Source: Clostridia bacterium | GTDB taxonomy: Bacteria; Bacillota; Clostridia; Christensenellales; Borkfalkiaceae | Reading direction: 5' to 3' | NCBI GenBank assembly: GCA_017407325.1 | Contig: JAFQWV010000028.1 | Span: 1-64,000, forward strand | Length of the DNA stretch: 64,000 nt | Shown: piece after piece, positions 43,186 through 52,300 of the stretch | Numbering within the stretch: the stretch's first letter is position 1 | Layout of the letters: every line of letters starts with the position of its first letter | The notes under the pieces: generated by a model | The model's database searches: none | What the model was told of the DNA's origin: nothing | Seen by the model: only the letters and a program-made list of their open reading frames with translations | Position numbers and translations under genes: made by a program

Positions 43186-43445
43186 ATGAAACGAAACTTA
43201 CGTTTCATGAAATGACGTCAAAGACGTCATGAAATGACAAACAAGTTTGTCGTGAAATGCAAAAAAGAATTTTGCATTATTGTCGCGAACGCAAAGCGTT
43301 CCGTATTATTATATAATGATTTCGGCAAATTTTCAATTTGCCCGACTGCAACGCAATCGAAGATTGCATTTCACGATTTTTGAAAAAAATCATTTCACGG
43401 CGCAAGCCATTTCACGAAAAGTCAAAGACTTTTCATTTCATTTCT
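43186..43445. repeat. Modular short-palindrome array F
   Basis: GAAACG/CGTTTC, GACGTC-type, ACAAAC/GTTTGT and CAAAA/TTTTG joined by CATGAAATG. Then the block GTCGCGAACGCAAAGCGTTC followed by TATTATTATATAAT. Then a second run (GGCAAA/TTTGCC, CAATC/GATTG, GATTT/AAATC, GGC/GCC, AAAAGTC/GACTTTT) joined by CATTTCACG, the reverse-complement linker. The whole gap between the lipoprotein and the next gene is this array. Confidence 0.7.
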
Positions 43446-43459
43446 TTAAGGGGGTTTTT

Positions 43460-44113
43460 ATGAACGAACGTTTTATATATTTAGTTTTTTCAAACACGCC
43501 GTATAAAACGGGTAGCTTTATTCGTGCGATGACACATTGCGAATATAATCACGCATCTATTGCGCTAGACCCTTGCCTTAATGAAATGTATTCTTATGCC
43601 AGATACTATAAAAGAGCACCTTTTTACGCAGGCTTTGTCCGCGAATCGGCACTTAGATACTTCAATAACGGCATTTACGCGCGCGTAAAAGTGTGCAAAA
43701 TCCCCGTTACAAACGAGCAGTACGTAAAAGCCCTTGCTTTTTTGAAAGATTGTCAAGATAATAAAGAACAACACTTTTACAATTTCTTTTCTGCACTCGT
43801 TCACCCACTCCACAAGCGCGTCAACATACCAAATTCTTACACTTGCGTAGAGTTTTGCTGTGAATTTTTCCGTCATATCGGTATTGAAACGGGTATTGAA
43901 AAAGGCAAGTTCTGCTCTGTAAACTCATTAATGCAAAATTTTGATAAATATTCACTGTACACTGGTCAAATAAACAACCTATTTTCTAACGCAACGTGGG
44001 ACGGCGATACTTTCGTTCAAAAGAAAGGCTTTTGGGAATGCCTTCGCCTAACCCTTAAAACAAACGCCGTTATGATAAAGAGTATGTTTTTAAGAAACAA
44101 AAAAGCGCACTGA
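43460..44113 (+). CDS. Papain-like fold (NlpC/P60 or YiiX-like) protein
   Basis: 217 aa from the ATG at 43460 (AAGGGGG upstream); the longer frame runs back through the palindrome array and is not credible. MTHCEYNHASIALDP (about 24-38) supplies a His, and NIPNSYTCVEFCCEFFRHIG (about 119-138) a Cys nucleophile region, in the permuted order of YiiX/NlpC-like proteins. No signal peptide. It may be a cysteine hydrolase. RHS cassettes follow convergently. Confidence 0.65.
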   Translation: MNERFIYLVFSNTPYKTGSFIRAMTHCEYNHASIALDPCLNEMYSYARYYKRAPFYAGFVRESALRYFNNGIYARVKVCKIPVTNEQYVKALAFLKDCQDNKEQHFYNFFSALVHPLHKRVNIPNSYTCVEFCCEFFRHIGIETGIEKGKFCSVNSLMQNFDKYSLYTGQINNLFSNATWDGDTFVQKKGFWECLRLTLKTNAVMIKSMFLRNKKAH

Positions 44114-44358
44114 TACGTAGCCTTAGGCTACACAGTGAAATCCGATTAAAATCGGGTGAAATTGCGACTTGTCAGTCGCAGTGAAATTTTACCTTGCTTT
44201 ACGCGCAAGGTAAAGTGAAATTCAACTTTTTGACAAAAGTTGAGTTGTTGTCGCGCAGATTTTGCATAAAGCAAAATTGCTAACTTAACGTATAATATTT
44301 TCTAAGGACTAAAATAATATATAATATTTACGAACGCTACGCGTTCCGTCATTATTAT
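44114..44358. repeat. Modular short-palindrome array G
   Basis: GTAGCC/GGCTAC, CCGATT/AATCGG, TGCGAC/GTCGCA, TTTACCTTG/CAAGGTAAA and TCAACTTTT/AAAAGTTGA joined by AGTGAAAT. Ends with CGAACGCTACGCGTTCCGTC and ATTATTATA. Several units recur inverted in array H. Confidence 0.7.
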
Positions 44359-44365
44359 AAAAAGC

Positions 44366-44396
44366 AAGTGGGTGGAATAACTCCACCCACTTTTTT
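44366..44396 (-). terminator. Terminator of RHS cassette 1
   Basis: AAGTGGGTGGA pairs with TCCACCCACTT around ATAAC. Near-identical hairpins end cassettes 2 (45659) and 3 (56395). Confidence 0.75.
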
Positions 44397-44410
44397 GAAT
44401 TAATCTTGAT

Positions 44411-44704
44411 TTACAGAAAAAAACCGATAATAAAACCAATTAACTCAATTAAAATAAACATCAAAGAAGCACTAAATGGAAAGGCTTTGGGATAATTAGG
44501 AAATTTCCAATCTATCAAAAAAGATAACAAAAATAAAGGATAAGCTACAATAACACATCGCCCGCCTTCGTTGGAACACAAAAAAGAAACAATAAATATA
44601 ACTAATGAAACTAAAAATGAAATAATTAATATTATCTTTTTAAATTTCACAACAAAATCGTATATCTTTTGTTCAGTTGTCCTATAATCATCTTTTTTAT
44701 GCAT
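44411..44704 (-). CDS. Putative immunity protein of RHS cassette 1
   Basis: 97 aa from the ATG at 44704. Three to four membrane helices fill the protein (IILIISFLVSLVIFIVSFL and others). The start overlaps the restored end of the toxin frame (ATGCATAA), a typical toxin-immunity coupling. A membrane immunity protein fits the Gly-zipper, pore-like toxin end encoded upstream (inference). Confidence 0.55.
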   Translation of the reverse strand: MHKKDDYRTTEQKIYDFVVKFKKIILIISFLVSLVIFIVSFLCSNEGGRCVIVAYPLFLLSFLIDWKFPNYPKAFPFSASLMFILIELIGFIIGFFL

Positions 44705-45683
44705 CAACTACTTCTCTCCACTTATTTGATAACCATTCAAAAAAAATCATCTACATTCTTATCAATCCAGTTTACAACATCTTCTTTAAAATATTGAATG
44801 AACCCTTCAATCAGAATTCCAGCAACAGCTCCAATAATAGCACCTGGCACATTTCCTATCCAGCTACCAATTACACCACCAATGTAAGACGCTAATAAAC
44901 CGCCCCCACATCATATAATCCCGTATAGAGCGCCTTCCCTTGATCTCCAGTTTGATTATATACAGTAAATCCATCTACAAACGCTGCCACGTATCCAATA
45001 AAATTGGATATTTTATTAAACTTCGATACATTATCTAGAAACCATGCGACTTTTGGCGGATTTCCATGAATATGAGATAAATATTTTGCAGCTTCAACAC
45101 CATTAAGAACAGCAAAAATATTTGACGCATGGCCTAGTGCATCATATAATGATGGCTTTAGAAATCTTAATAAATTATTATATACATTATTATAAATCGA
45201 ACCATATGTTCCAAAAATAGAACTATTGTAGGCAATATTAATCGGATTGTTTTTTGCATAACTATACAAATTAAGTCCATTAATGCTTGTAGAATCTAAG
45301 TTACTTAAATCAGGAGAAATGAAACGACCGACTTGTGGATCGTAGTAACGAGCATTGAGATAGTATAATCTCGTTTCTCTGTCATAACAGTAGCCATGGT
45401 ATAAGAACGGATTTAATTTTGCAATGCGGACGTTGCGTGCATAGTCAGAATTGCTGTCTAACGCAGCAGAGTTTTCAAGCAGTACCCAATTACTGCCGTC
45501 TGATACGTACGTTTTATTCACGCCCCACGCGTCGTATGCGTATTTGACGATTAATTCTGCGTTTTTGTAAATTCCTAATATATCGCCGAAGATATTCTTT
45601 TCAATTTGAATTATATCATATATAGGCAAATTTTTCAAGTGGTAAGGATAAAAAAGGCAAGTGGGCGGAGAAACTCCACCCAC
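44697..45683 (-). pseudogene. Orphan RHS C-terminal toxin 1, two homopolymer frameshifts
   Basis: The frame 44892-45683 encodes an RHS core end (LNPFLYHGYCYDRETRLYYL, ARYYDPQVGRFISPDL, NGLNLYSYAKNNP), then a variable region. It is cut at a G5 run (44903-44907). In the next frame the protein continues as a hydrophobic Gly zipper (IGGVIGSWIGNVPGAII) and FKEDVVNWIDKNVDDFF until a T8 run (44739-44746); skipping one T gives EWLSNKWREVVDA and a stop overlapping the immunity start. The 5' end has no start codon or promoter and abuts the terminator of cassette 2. Silent cassette or sequencing error at the runs. Confidence 0.65.
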
Positions 45684-45688
45684 TTTTT
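45659..45688 (-). terminator. Terminator of RHS cassette 2
   Basis: GTGGGCGGAG against CTCCACCCAC with one mismatch, T run after on the minus strand. Confidence 0.7.
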
Positions 45689-45725
45689 AGTTAAGTAACA
45701 TTTTTTGTGAAAAGTAATTTGATAA

Positions 45726-46199
45726 TTATTTCAATATTCTCTTGATTAAATCAATTAATTGTGAATTTTGTATAATGACAACATTAGACTCATTCCAGTA
45801 TGAACTATACTCCATATTTTCATATGGTTCAAAATCAATATAAAGAATTAAACAACTTCTATACTTAAATCTAGGATATTCATCAAAAGCAATTTTTAAA
45901 TAGCTGCTTTTTAAATTTTTTATTTGAAATGCTTTAATTTTAGAATTTTTATAATCATAGATTGTTATAATATCCTTGTTGTAAGAAAGTTTTTTACCAT
46001 ATTTCCTTTTATTTTTGTTCCATGTAATAAAGAAGATTAAACTAATAGTTAGAAATATTATTGCTAAAGAAATTAATGCTGCAATATAAAAAATAGATAA
46101 GATACTTAAAGTTAGTGATAAAAATACGCCAACTAAAAAAACATATTTATGTCCTTTTATATAATAATCGTTCAAATTTTTATCTATTAAATCATACAT
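45726..46199 (-). CDS. Putative immunity protein of RHS cassette 2
   Basis: 157 aa. Two adjacent membrane helices (about 18-38 and 40-62), then a soluble domain (about 70-157). It follows the toxin fragment by 45 nt and ends at the shared cassette terminator. PH-like or YcxB-like layout; immunity role is inferred from position. Confidence 0.5.
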   Translation of the reverse strand: MYDLIDKNLNDYYIKGHKYVFLVGVFLSLTLSILSIFYIAALISLAIIFLTISLIFFITWNKNKRKYGKKLSYNKDIITIYDYKNSKIKAFQIKNLKSSYLKIAFDEYPRFKYRSCLILYIDFEPYENMEYSSYWNESNVVIIQNSQLIDLIKRILK

Positions 46200-46244
46200 T
46201 AAATTAATATCTCCTTATCCACTAATAAGAGTAATTTAATCCAT

Positions 46245-47027
46245 TTACACAAATTGAATAAGTTCTCTTCGCTTTTTCCCTCTAATTCTTTGTTGGGCTT
46301 TTGGTGAAAAATATAATTCAGTTTGAAGTATGTCTACGCCAGCATCTATAGTTCCACCCACAGCGGCACTAATAAATGAACTAGCTATGCTACCTACTTT
46401 ATCTAAATATAACATTGACAAACCAACATCCATTATTGTATCTGCTATATATATTCCTAAATTGTTTATATCAAATGTACCTGTCTGAAATATTTCATTT
46501 GTTATATCATAAATCATTGTACTTGCTGCCCTACCTAATAAATTGCCAGCTCCAGGTAAGAAATAATTAATCGCTCCCCCTACTGCTCCTCCAATTGCAC
46601 CAGCTGCAAAACCTTTCCAAAAATTTTGTCCAGACATTTGTGCAGTCACTCCACCATCTATAGCCCCTAACAACGCAGTTACTCCAACGGTTATTAAAAA
46701 AGCCGCTAATGTAAAACTATTCCCGTTTGCGTCTTGATTCATTACAGGATTATTTCCACAGTAAGCATAGAGATTCAATCCATTGATTGTGGTTGGATCT
46801 AAATAACTTATATCGTCAGGGCAAATGAATCTGCCAACTTGTGGATCGTAGTAACGAGCATTGAGATAGTATAATCTCGTTTCTCTGTCATAACAGTAGC
46901 CACGGTATAAGAACGGATTTAACTTTGCAATTTTAGTTGCAATATCATCACTTTCAGTATACGAAATTCTGTCAGAAATGTCAATACTTGCGCCGTTAAT
47001 AACAGCAAAGGTTTTGTGATTTACACC
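46245..47027 (-). pseudogene. Orphan RHS C-terminal toxin 2, 5'-truncated
   Basis: The open frame begins directly after a stop inside the CTCATCC repeat, with VNHKTFAVINGASIDISDRI, then RHS core RGYCYDRETRLYYLNARYYD, PQVGRFICPDD, NGLNLYAYCGNNPV and a variable toxin region (FWKGFAAGAIGGAVGGAINY, end IRGKKRRELIQFV). A TTG at 46778 lies inside the core and is not a real start. No promoter. The truncation point is the same as in cassette 3, so both derive from one parent junction. Confidence 0.7.
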
Positions 47028-47068
47028 TCATCCGTCACTTCGTGACACCTTCCCCTCAAGGTGAAGGC
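47025..47068. repeat. CTCATCC repeat R1
   Basis: CACCTCATCCGTCACTTCGT, then GACACCTTCCCCTCAAGGTG, AAGGCT. Copies at 47421, 49092 and 57632. Here it abuts the truncated RHS frame. Confidence 0.6.
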
Positions 47069-47076
47069 TGAATACT

Positions 47077-47204
47077 GTCATTCTGAGCGCAAGCGTAAGA
47101 ATCTCTAAAGTGCTTTGTTGGTTGTTTAAGTTCTAGGGCGTTAAAAGTACGCGGTTAGTTCTTTAGAGATTGCCACGCAAAACCAAAGTTTTGCTCGCAA
47201 TGAC
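47077..47204. repeat. 126-bp inverted-end repeat, copy 2
   Basis: Reverse orientation: GTCATTCTGAGCGCAAGCGT start and GCTCGCAATGAC end, with AATCTCTAAAG/CTTTAGAGATT inside. Confidence 0.6.
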
Positions 47205-47242
47205 AAAAAAACGAATTATACAATAATTTCAGTCCTTAGAAA

Positions 47243-47420
47243 AAAGTTATATGTTATGCTGGCAATTTTGCTAAAGGCAAAATCTGCTCAGGCGATAACT
47301 CAACTTTTGAAGAAAGTTGAATTTCACTTTTTCTTACGCGTAAAGTAAGCAAAAATTTCACTGCGACTGACAAGTCGCAATTTCACGAAGCCGTAAGGCT
47401 TCATTTCACTCTTTTTTTAC
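47243..47420. repeat. Modular short-palindrome array H
   Basis: GCAATTTTGC-type, TCAACTTT/AAAGTTGA, CTTACG/CGTAAAG, TGCGAC/GTCGCA and GAAGCC/GGCTTC units joined by ATTTCACT. Essentially array G inverted and altered. Confidence 0.6.
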
Positions 47421-47465
47421 ATCTCATCCGTCACTTCGTGACACCTTCCCCTCAAGGTGAAGGCT
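47421..47465. repeat. CTCATCC repeat R2
   Basis: CTCATCCGTCACTTCGTGAC, then ACCTTCCCCTCAAGGTGAAG, GCT. Followed by scrambled pieces (GGTCGGCAACCGACTGTTAT) and truncated cloverleaf starts. Confidence 0.6.
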
Positions 47466-47501
47466 TAGCGTCAGCCTACACGAGAGGCGAGTCGCTCGCC
47501 T

Positions 47502-47660
47502 AAAAGACTTAGAAACAAGGTCGGCAACCGACTGTTATGTATTTTACCAAAACTTAAAAAAGCGTCAACCACACGACTGGCAGGTCGCCTGCCTAAAAGA
47601 CTTAGAAACAAGCAGTTCAAGGCACTAAAAAACACTTCGGATTAGATAGACTGTTATAAT
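47502..47660 (+). repeat. Truncated cloverleaf repeat pieces
   Basis: AAAAGACTTAGAAACAAG at about 47502, then other sequence; a longer piece from 47595 runs identically to S1 through the left stem arm and GGATTAGATAGAC, then breaks off into TGTTATAAT. These are 5' fragments without a 3' half. The segment 47466-47666 holds no gene. Confidence 0.55.
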
Positions 47661-47666
47661 ATGTTT

Positions 47667-47790
47667 AAAAAGCCTTAGAAACAAGCAAGACAAGGCTCGA
47701 AAAGGGTGTTCGGATTGGATAGACCTTGTCGGTCATCCAAGTCGAACACCCTTTTCAGAAACGCAGTATTGCGTAGTTTATAAGGTTTTT
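47667..47790 (+). ncRNA. Cloverleaf repeat S2
   Basis: Closing stem AAAAAGCCTTA/TAAGGTTTTTT with a G-U wobble. A 14-bp stem GAAAAGGGTGTTCG/CGAACACCCTTTTC (47699-47712/47743-47756) replaces the S1 stem at the same place, then TTGGAT/ATCCAA, GACC-TTGTC-GGTC and CGCA-GTAT-TGCG. The end meets the rpsR stop codon. Confidence 0.6.
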
Positions 47791-48035
47791 TATTCTCCTT
47801 TGAATGGGAGAAGAGCCACAATTCTTGCTTTCTTAATTGCTTCAGAAAGAGCGCGTTGGTGTTTAGCGCAAACGCCAGTCATACGGCGTGGTAACATTTT
47901 ACCCTTTTCTGTAACGTATTTTTTAAGTTTAGCAACGTCTTTATAATCGATTTTTTCAGCCTTTTCTACACAGAAAGCGCAAACCTTTTTTCTGCCTTGC
48001 TTTCTTACAGGCTTTCTGACTTGTTTTTCTTCCAT
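47790..48035 (-). CDS. rpsR: Ribosomal protein S18
   Basis: 81 aa. The VCAFC pair plus [25 protein letters not shown] is the zinc-type S18. Binds with S6 on the small subunit platform. Last gene of rpsF-ssb-rpsR; its stop lies in cloverleaf repeat S2. Confidence 0.97.
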   Translation of the reverse strand: MEEKQVRKPVRKQGRKKVCAFCVEKAEKIDYKDVAKLKKYVTEKGKMLPRRMTGVCAKHQRALSEAIKKARIVALLPFKGE

Positions 48036-48057
48036 TATTAAAATACTCCTTTAAAAA

Positions 48058-48465
48058 TTAGAACGGCAAATCATCGTCGGTAACAGGTTCAAGCGCAGCG
48101 CGAGTTGCTGGTTTTCTTGGAGCGAAATCATCGTCATCCTCGCCCGGATTTTTAGTTGAAAGGAATTCTACTTCGCTTGCAACGATATCCGTAACCGTTC
48201 TCTTGTTTCCGTCCTTATCTTCATAAGAACGGTTTTGAAGACTGCCTACGATTGCAACCTTGCTACCTTTACGAAGGTATCTTTCGCAATTTTCAGCTTG
48301 AGCGCGCCAAACCGTAATATTGAAAAAGTCGGTTTCGCGAGTACCGTCGCTTGATGAATAATTGCGATTTACTGCAATACCGAAACGGCAAACTTTAATA
48401 CCGCTATTGGTTTCAGCAAGTTCTGGATCTCTTGTTAAGTTTCCGATTAAATATACTTTGTTCAT
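48058..48465 (-). CDS. ssb: Single-stranded DNA-binding protein
   Basis: 135 aa. OB fold (MNKVYLIGNLTRDPELAETNSG, FFNITVWRAQAENC) and an acidic C-terminal tip DDDLPF that recruits partner proteins. Located between rpsF and rpsR as in most Firmicutes. Confidence 0.96.
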   Translation of the reverse strand: MNKVYLIGNLTRDPELAETNSGIKVCRFGIAVNRNYSSSDGTRETDFFNITVWRAQAENCERYLRKGSKVAIVGSLQNRSYEDKDGNKRTVTDIVASEVEFLSTKNPGEDDDDFAPRKPATRAALEPVTDDDLPF

Positions 48466-48514
48466 AAATTACCTCTTTGCCTTTGTTTGATTGCTTTTTG
48501 CAAATTACGTAAGA

Positions 48515-48796
48515 TTAACGTTTTGTGATTAAGATTCTCATCATACCTTCAGTGATACCAGCAACACGATCAAGCTCTTTAATAAGAGTTGCAGCTGCAC
48601 TGAAAGTCATAAGAACGTAAAAGCCTTCTGACTTGTAGTTGATAGGGTAAGCGAGTTTTTTAACGCCCCACTTATCAATACCTTCTACTTCGCCACCGTT
48701 ATCTTTAACAATCGATTCAAACTTAGCGATAATCCCGTCGCGAGCTTCATCAGCTAAATCAGTTGCTAAAATGTAAAGCATTTCGTACTTGTTCAT
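48515..48796 (-). CDS. rpsF: Ribosomal protein S6
   Basis: 93 aa. NKYEMLYILATDLADEARD start and GVKKLAYPINYKSEGFYVLM core. First gene of the unit; GGAGG ribosome site. The leader upstream may bind S6:S18. Confidence 0.96.
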   Translation of the reverse strand: MNKYEMLYILATDLADEARDGIIAKFESIVKDNGGEVEGIDKWGVKKLAYPINYKSEGFYVLMTFSAAATLIKELDRVAGITEGMMRILITKR

Positions 48797-48933
48797 TGAT
48801 ATTTACCTCCTGGACTTATTCGGCTTATTCACAAGGAATAAGCAAGGTTTTATGCCACAAATCAATGTGGCTAAATTTCTCACTTGATATAATCAAGTTA
48901 AGAAAGTTTAACAGATTTAAAAATTTTTGTCAA
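48797..48933 (-). promoter_or_regulatory. rpsF promoter and structured leader
   Basis: TTGACA (48933-48928), 17 nt, TAAACT (48910-48905) on the minus strand. The leader has hairpins CTTGATTATATCAAG, GCCACA/TGTGGC and CTTATTC/GAATAAG followed by CCGAATAAG, similar to the CCG-containing S6:S18 binding leader. Confidence 0.55.
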
Positions 48934-48973
48934 TCGTTTTACGTGACATTGTAAAAGTTTGCACTTTTAATGA

Positions 48974-49066
48974 TAATTTGAAAGCAACGCCTTCATGATT
49001 TGAACGGCAAGCCGTTCGTGATTTGAAAGTAAACTTTCATGATTTGCAAAAACAAGTTTTTGCATT
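48974..49066. repeat. Modular short-palindrome array I
   Basis: GAAGGC-like, GAACGGC/GCCGTTC, GAAAGT/ACTTTC and CAAAAAC/GTTTTTG joined by CATGATTTG or CGTGATTTG. Confidence 0.65.
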
Positions 49067-49091
49067 AAGGATTTTATTAATTATATAACTA

Positions 49092-49137
49092 CACCTCATC
49101 CGTCGCGTTGCGACACCTTCCCCTCGAGGGGAAGGCT
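49092..49137. repeat. CTCATCC repeat R3
   Basis: CACCTCATCCGTCGCGTTGC, then GACACCTTCCCCTCGAGGGG, AAGGCT. The GTCGC/GCGAC centre is a small palindrome. Confidence 0.6.
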
Positions 49138-49142
49138 ATTAG

Positions 49143-49261
49143 CCAAACGGTTTAGAAACGAGTTAGGCTAGGCTCGCTTAGGTTGAACGGATTGGATAGA
49201 CCTTTGCGGTCATCCAAGTCGTGAAACCTAAGCAGAAACTCAGATATGAAAATATCTTTAA
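49143..49261 (+). ncRNA. Cloverleaf repeat S4 (3' arm altered)
   Basis: Starts CCAAACGGTTTAGAAACGAG like S3. Stem GCTTAGGTT/AACCTAAGC (49176-49184/49225-49233), then TTGGAT/ATCCAA and GACC-TTTGC-GGTC. The expected closing arm is missing; GATAT/ATATC runs directly into S3. In tandem with S3. Confidence 0.5.
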
Positions 49262-49388
49262 CCAAACGGTTTAGAAACGAGCAAGACAAGGCTCTTTGAG
49301 TGCGATTGGACTTGATAGACCTTGTCGGTCATCAAGGTCGAGCGCACTCAAAAGAAACGCAGTATTGCGAAGTTTATAAGCCGTTTGG
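49262..49388 (+). ncRNA. Cloverleaf repeat S3, supplies the end of a coding region
   Basis: A 12-bp closing stem CCAAACGGTTTA/TAAGCCGTTTGG (49262-49273/49377-49388) with one U-G wobble, stem TTTGAGTGCG/CGCACTCAAA (49295-49304/49343-49352), CTTGAT/ATCAAG (49311-49316/49331-49336), GACC-TTGTC-GGTC and CGCA-GTAT-TGCG. Its right arm encodes the last residues (PNGL) and stop of the 1749-aa protein on the minus strand. Confidence 0.6.
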
Positions 49389-52300
49389 AAGTTGGATTCC
49401 AGCACCCGCAAGCGCCCCCGCATTTTCAATAAACCATTTTTGATATTCGGTTACGGTTGCCATAATAGACGACATAAACTCTGGCATTGAGAGGGATAAC
49501 CAGTATTCTCTTACACCCATATCGTCTGGTGCTGTTACTACAAAAATAGTGTCGAGCAAGCCGTAGTTATTATATTCGTCTTTACCCGTTTGGTCATTAT
49601 AAATCTTAGCAGGCATAGTAGCGTCGGTATAACCATCACTTGCGACTAAGTAATCACCGAATACGCCGAGCGAGATAAGTTCTTGAATAGTAGTTGCTGT
49701 CTTGAGTTTATCCATAAGTCTTTGACTTAATTCGCCAAGCTTCCAATCAGGCTCTAAAACACTCATAAATCCGTCGGCATTAGTTTGACCTGCGTTAGGA
49801 TAAATTGTTTTAAGAGTTACGTTATCAAGCATTTTTGAAACGACATCTTGAGTAAAGGTCTTACCGTCTTCTATTTCGTAAGCACCAGTAAGTTCACCTA
49901 CTTTGTAATCACATAAAACGAGAGCAATTTCGTCGTCAACGACAGTGCCGTTTTTCTTGTACCACTTGTTATCGCCTTTCTTTTCATAGCCCATTACGGT
50001 ACCGAACTCAACCTTTTCAATTTCGGTTGAAATTTCGTCAAGTGGAATATCTTTTACAGCAATCAAAATTGTGTTATCACCTATTTGTTCGCTTGATAAT
50101 ACGTCTTGAAGAGTCCAATCGTGAACGATACCGTCAAGGTCGCCTTCAAGCTCAGTAATAGTGTGGTTAGCAAGCTTTTGCATAAGTCCTGAAACTTTAG
50201 TAAGCGACTTATCAGCTTCCTTTTTGTACCAAACGGTTATTCCACTTTCATCTATTGCAACGTATTCTAAAGCGTCACCAATCTTGAGTGCTTTTACTTT
50301 TTCAATAATTGCAGTGGTTGCAGTCGGTTTAGTTAATTCGCTTGCGTGAATTTCACTTAACGCTTGCGCTAAGTTAGTTGCAGGCTCGCTTTCTGTAATT
50401 CTTTCGCCGAATTCAGCCTTATCGCAAACGTTATAACCACCAACTTCAGCGTATTTATACCAAACGTCACCGTCAGAAGTTTCGACAGCCTTTAAGCCGA
50501 TAACGTCACCAAGTTTACAATCTTCAAAAATCGTCTTGAGAGAGAACCCACCGTCAAGAAGCGACTTGAGTTCAAGTGACGAGATAGTTTGGTCGAGCGA
50601 TTTAAGTTTTACGATAACTTTTTGCGGACCTAAATCTTCTTCGCCTACAACGAACGCGTCTATTTCTTCATACCACTCGCAATCAGCGCTGTGTACGTGT
50701 CCAACGCTATCAAGAGAACAAGTGTAGCCAAGGAATTCACCTAAGTAAAGCCCTTCTAGAACGCTGTCAAACTTGAAGTTTCCAGATAAAACGTCACCGA
50801 AAGTGAGTTTGTAAATAGTCTTTCTGATAAGTCCGTCAGTTCCGACGAATTCGCAAGGTTTTCCGTTTTTGTCGAACCAAGCATTCTTTTCTTCAACCCA
50901 CTCGTTATTGCCTTTTGCAAATAGATATCCAAGCTTAACCTTTCCGAAGGTTTCGTCTTTACCGAAGTACGCCTTGCCGTCAGCCTTAAAGCCTGACATC
51001 GCATCGCCAATATTGAGATTGTATAATACTGAAAGAATTTCGTCGTAATCGCCAGAAACTTCCCAAGTCGTGCCGTCGCTAGATAACACGGCTTTTCCGT
51101 TGTAAGCATTACCTAAATATTTATCAGATGCGAAATTTACTACGTCCGCCAAAACGTCACCGACGTTTGCAGATTTAATAATATCTTTTACAAGCGCCTT
51201 TCTTTGCTTATAGAAATCGTATAAGGTCGTATTATAGAACTGCTGGCTAACGTTTTTAAACGCACCACTTACGATATACTTACCGTCAACGACTTTATAG
51301 TCGTGCTCGATTCCGAAGGTTTCTAAGCCCTTGTGCATGATTCCTGCACCGACGTCACCAAGCGTTACGTCGCCGAAAGTATCTACGATAAAGCCCTTAA
51401 CGTTATTTCTGTTTCTGTAAACGTCGATAGGTTTAATGCTGAATATTACTTTTGAAAGTCTATCAAAACGGCCTTTTAAGTAAATTCCTTCATCGTCTGA
51501 AGAAAGAGTACCTATTTTGCCTAATTCGTTAGCTTTTTCAACGTAAGAAATTAGTTTTTTGTGAGATGCAAGCATTTCACCGAAAGTAACTTGCTCGATA
51601 TATTCTTTTCTGATACTGCACTTAGTCTTATCGAAAGTCACGCGCATTTCTTGTTTTAACAACTTATCTGCAAGCGGGTTATAAACGCCACTTATAGTAT
51701 AATTACCGTCTGCGCCCATTTCGTAACCAAAGCGCGTTGCAAGGTAATCGCCCCAAGTAGCATCTTCAAATACGTCGCCGATAAGTTTTACAAGAATTTC
51801 ATTATCAAATTCGTAAAGTGCTAGTACGCCAACGCCAGCGCCACCTAAAACGACTATTTTTTCTTTCTTTTCGAGTTGTTTGAACGCAGTCTTGAAGTCG
51901 TCAAGTAACGTGCCGTATTCGCCAGTTCTTAGCGCGCGCATAATATCGTCAAGTTCAAAATCAAGAATTGGACCGTACGATTCAAGTTTTTCGCCGAAGT
52001 TTCTGAAGTCGTCGATGCAATCCATGATAGTCAAACCGTCGTATACAGGTTCGAAAACGTGTTCGAACGCAAATTTAATTTGAGTTTTCAAAGATTCGTT
52101 TCTGTTTCTGTAAATATCAATCAAACCGTTAAGGTCGATTAATAAAGTCGCTTGAACGAAATCACTCTTTTGAAGTCTTTCAGGAACGTAGTCACTTCCA
52201 AGCTGACCAAGCGTTAAGTGTCCGAACGCCTCACGCTTAGATTCAGTACCCAAGATTGCGCAAGCACTCTTAGCAAATTCTAAGTTGCCGATTGTTTCCA

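Noticed and set aside
43280-43459. N-terminal 60 residues of the papain-like-fold protein
   Set aside because: They are translated palindrome-array DNA; the ATG at 43460 has an AAGGGGG ribosome site.
44892-45683. Start of RHS fragment 1 at the upstream initiator-like codon
   Set aside because: That region encodes the terminator hairpin of cassette 2 in frame; it is not a true protein start.
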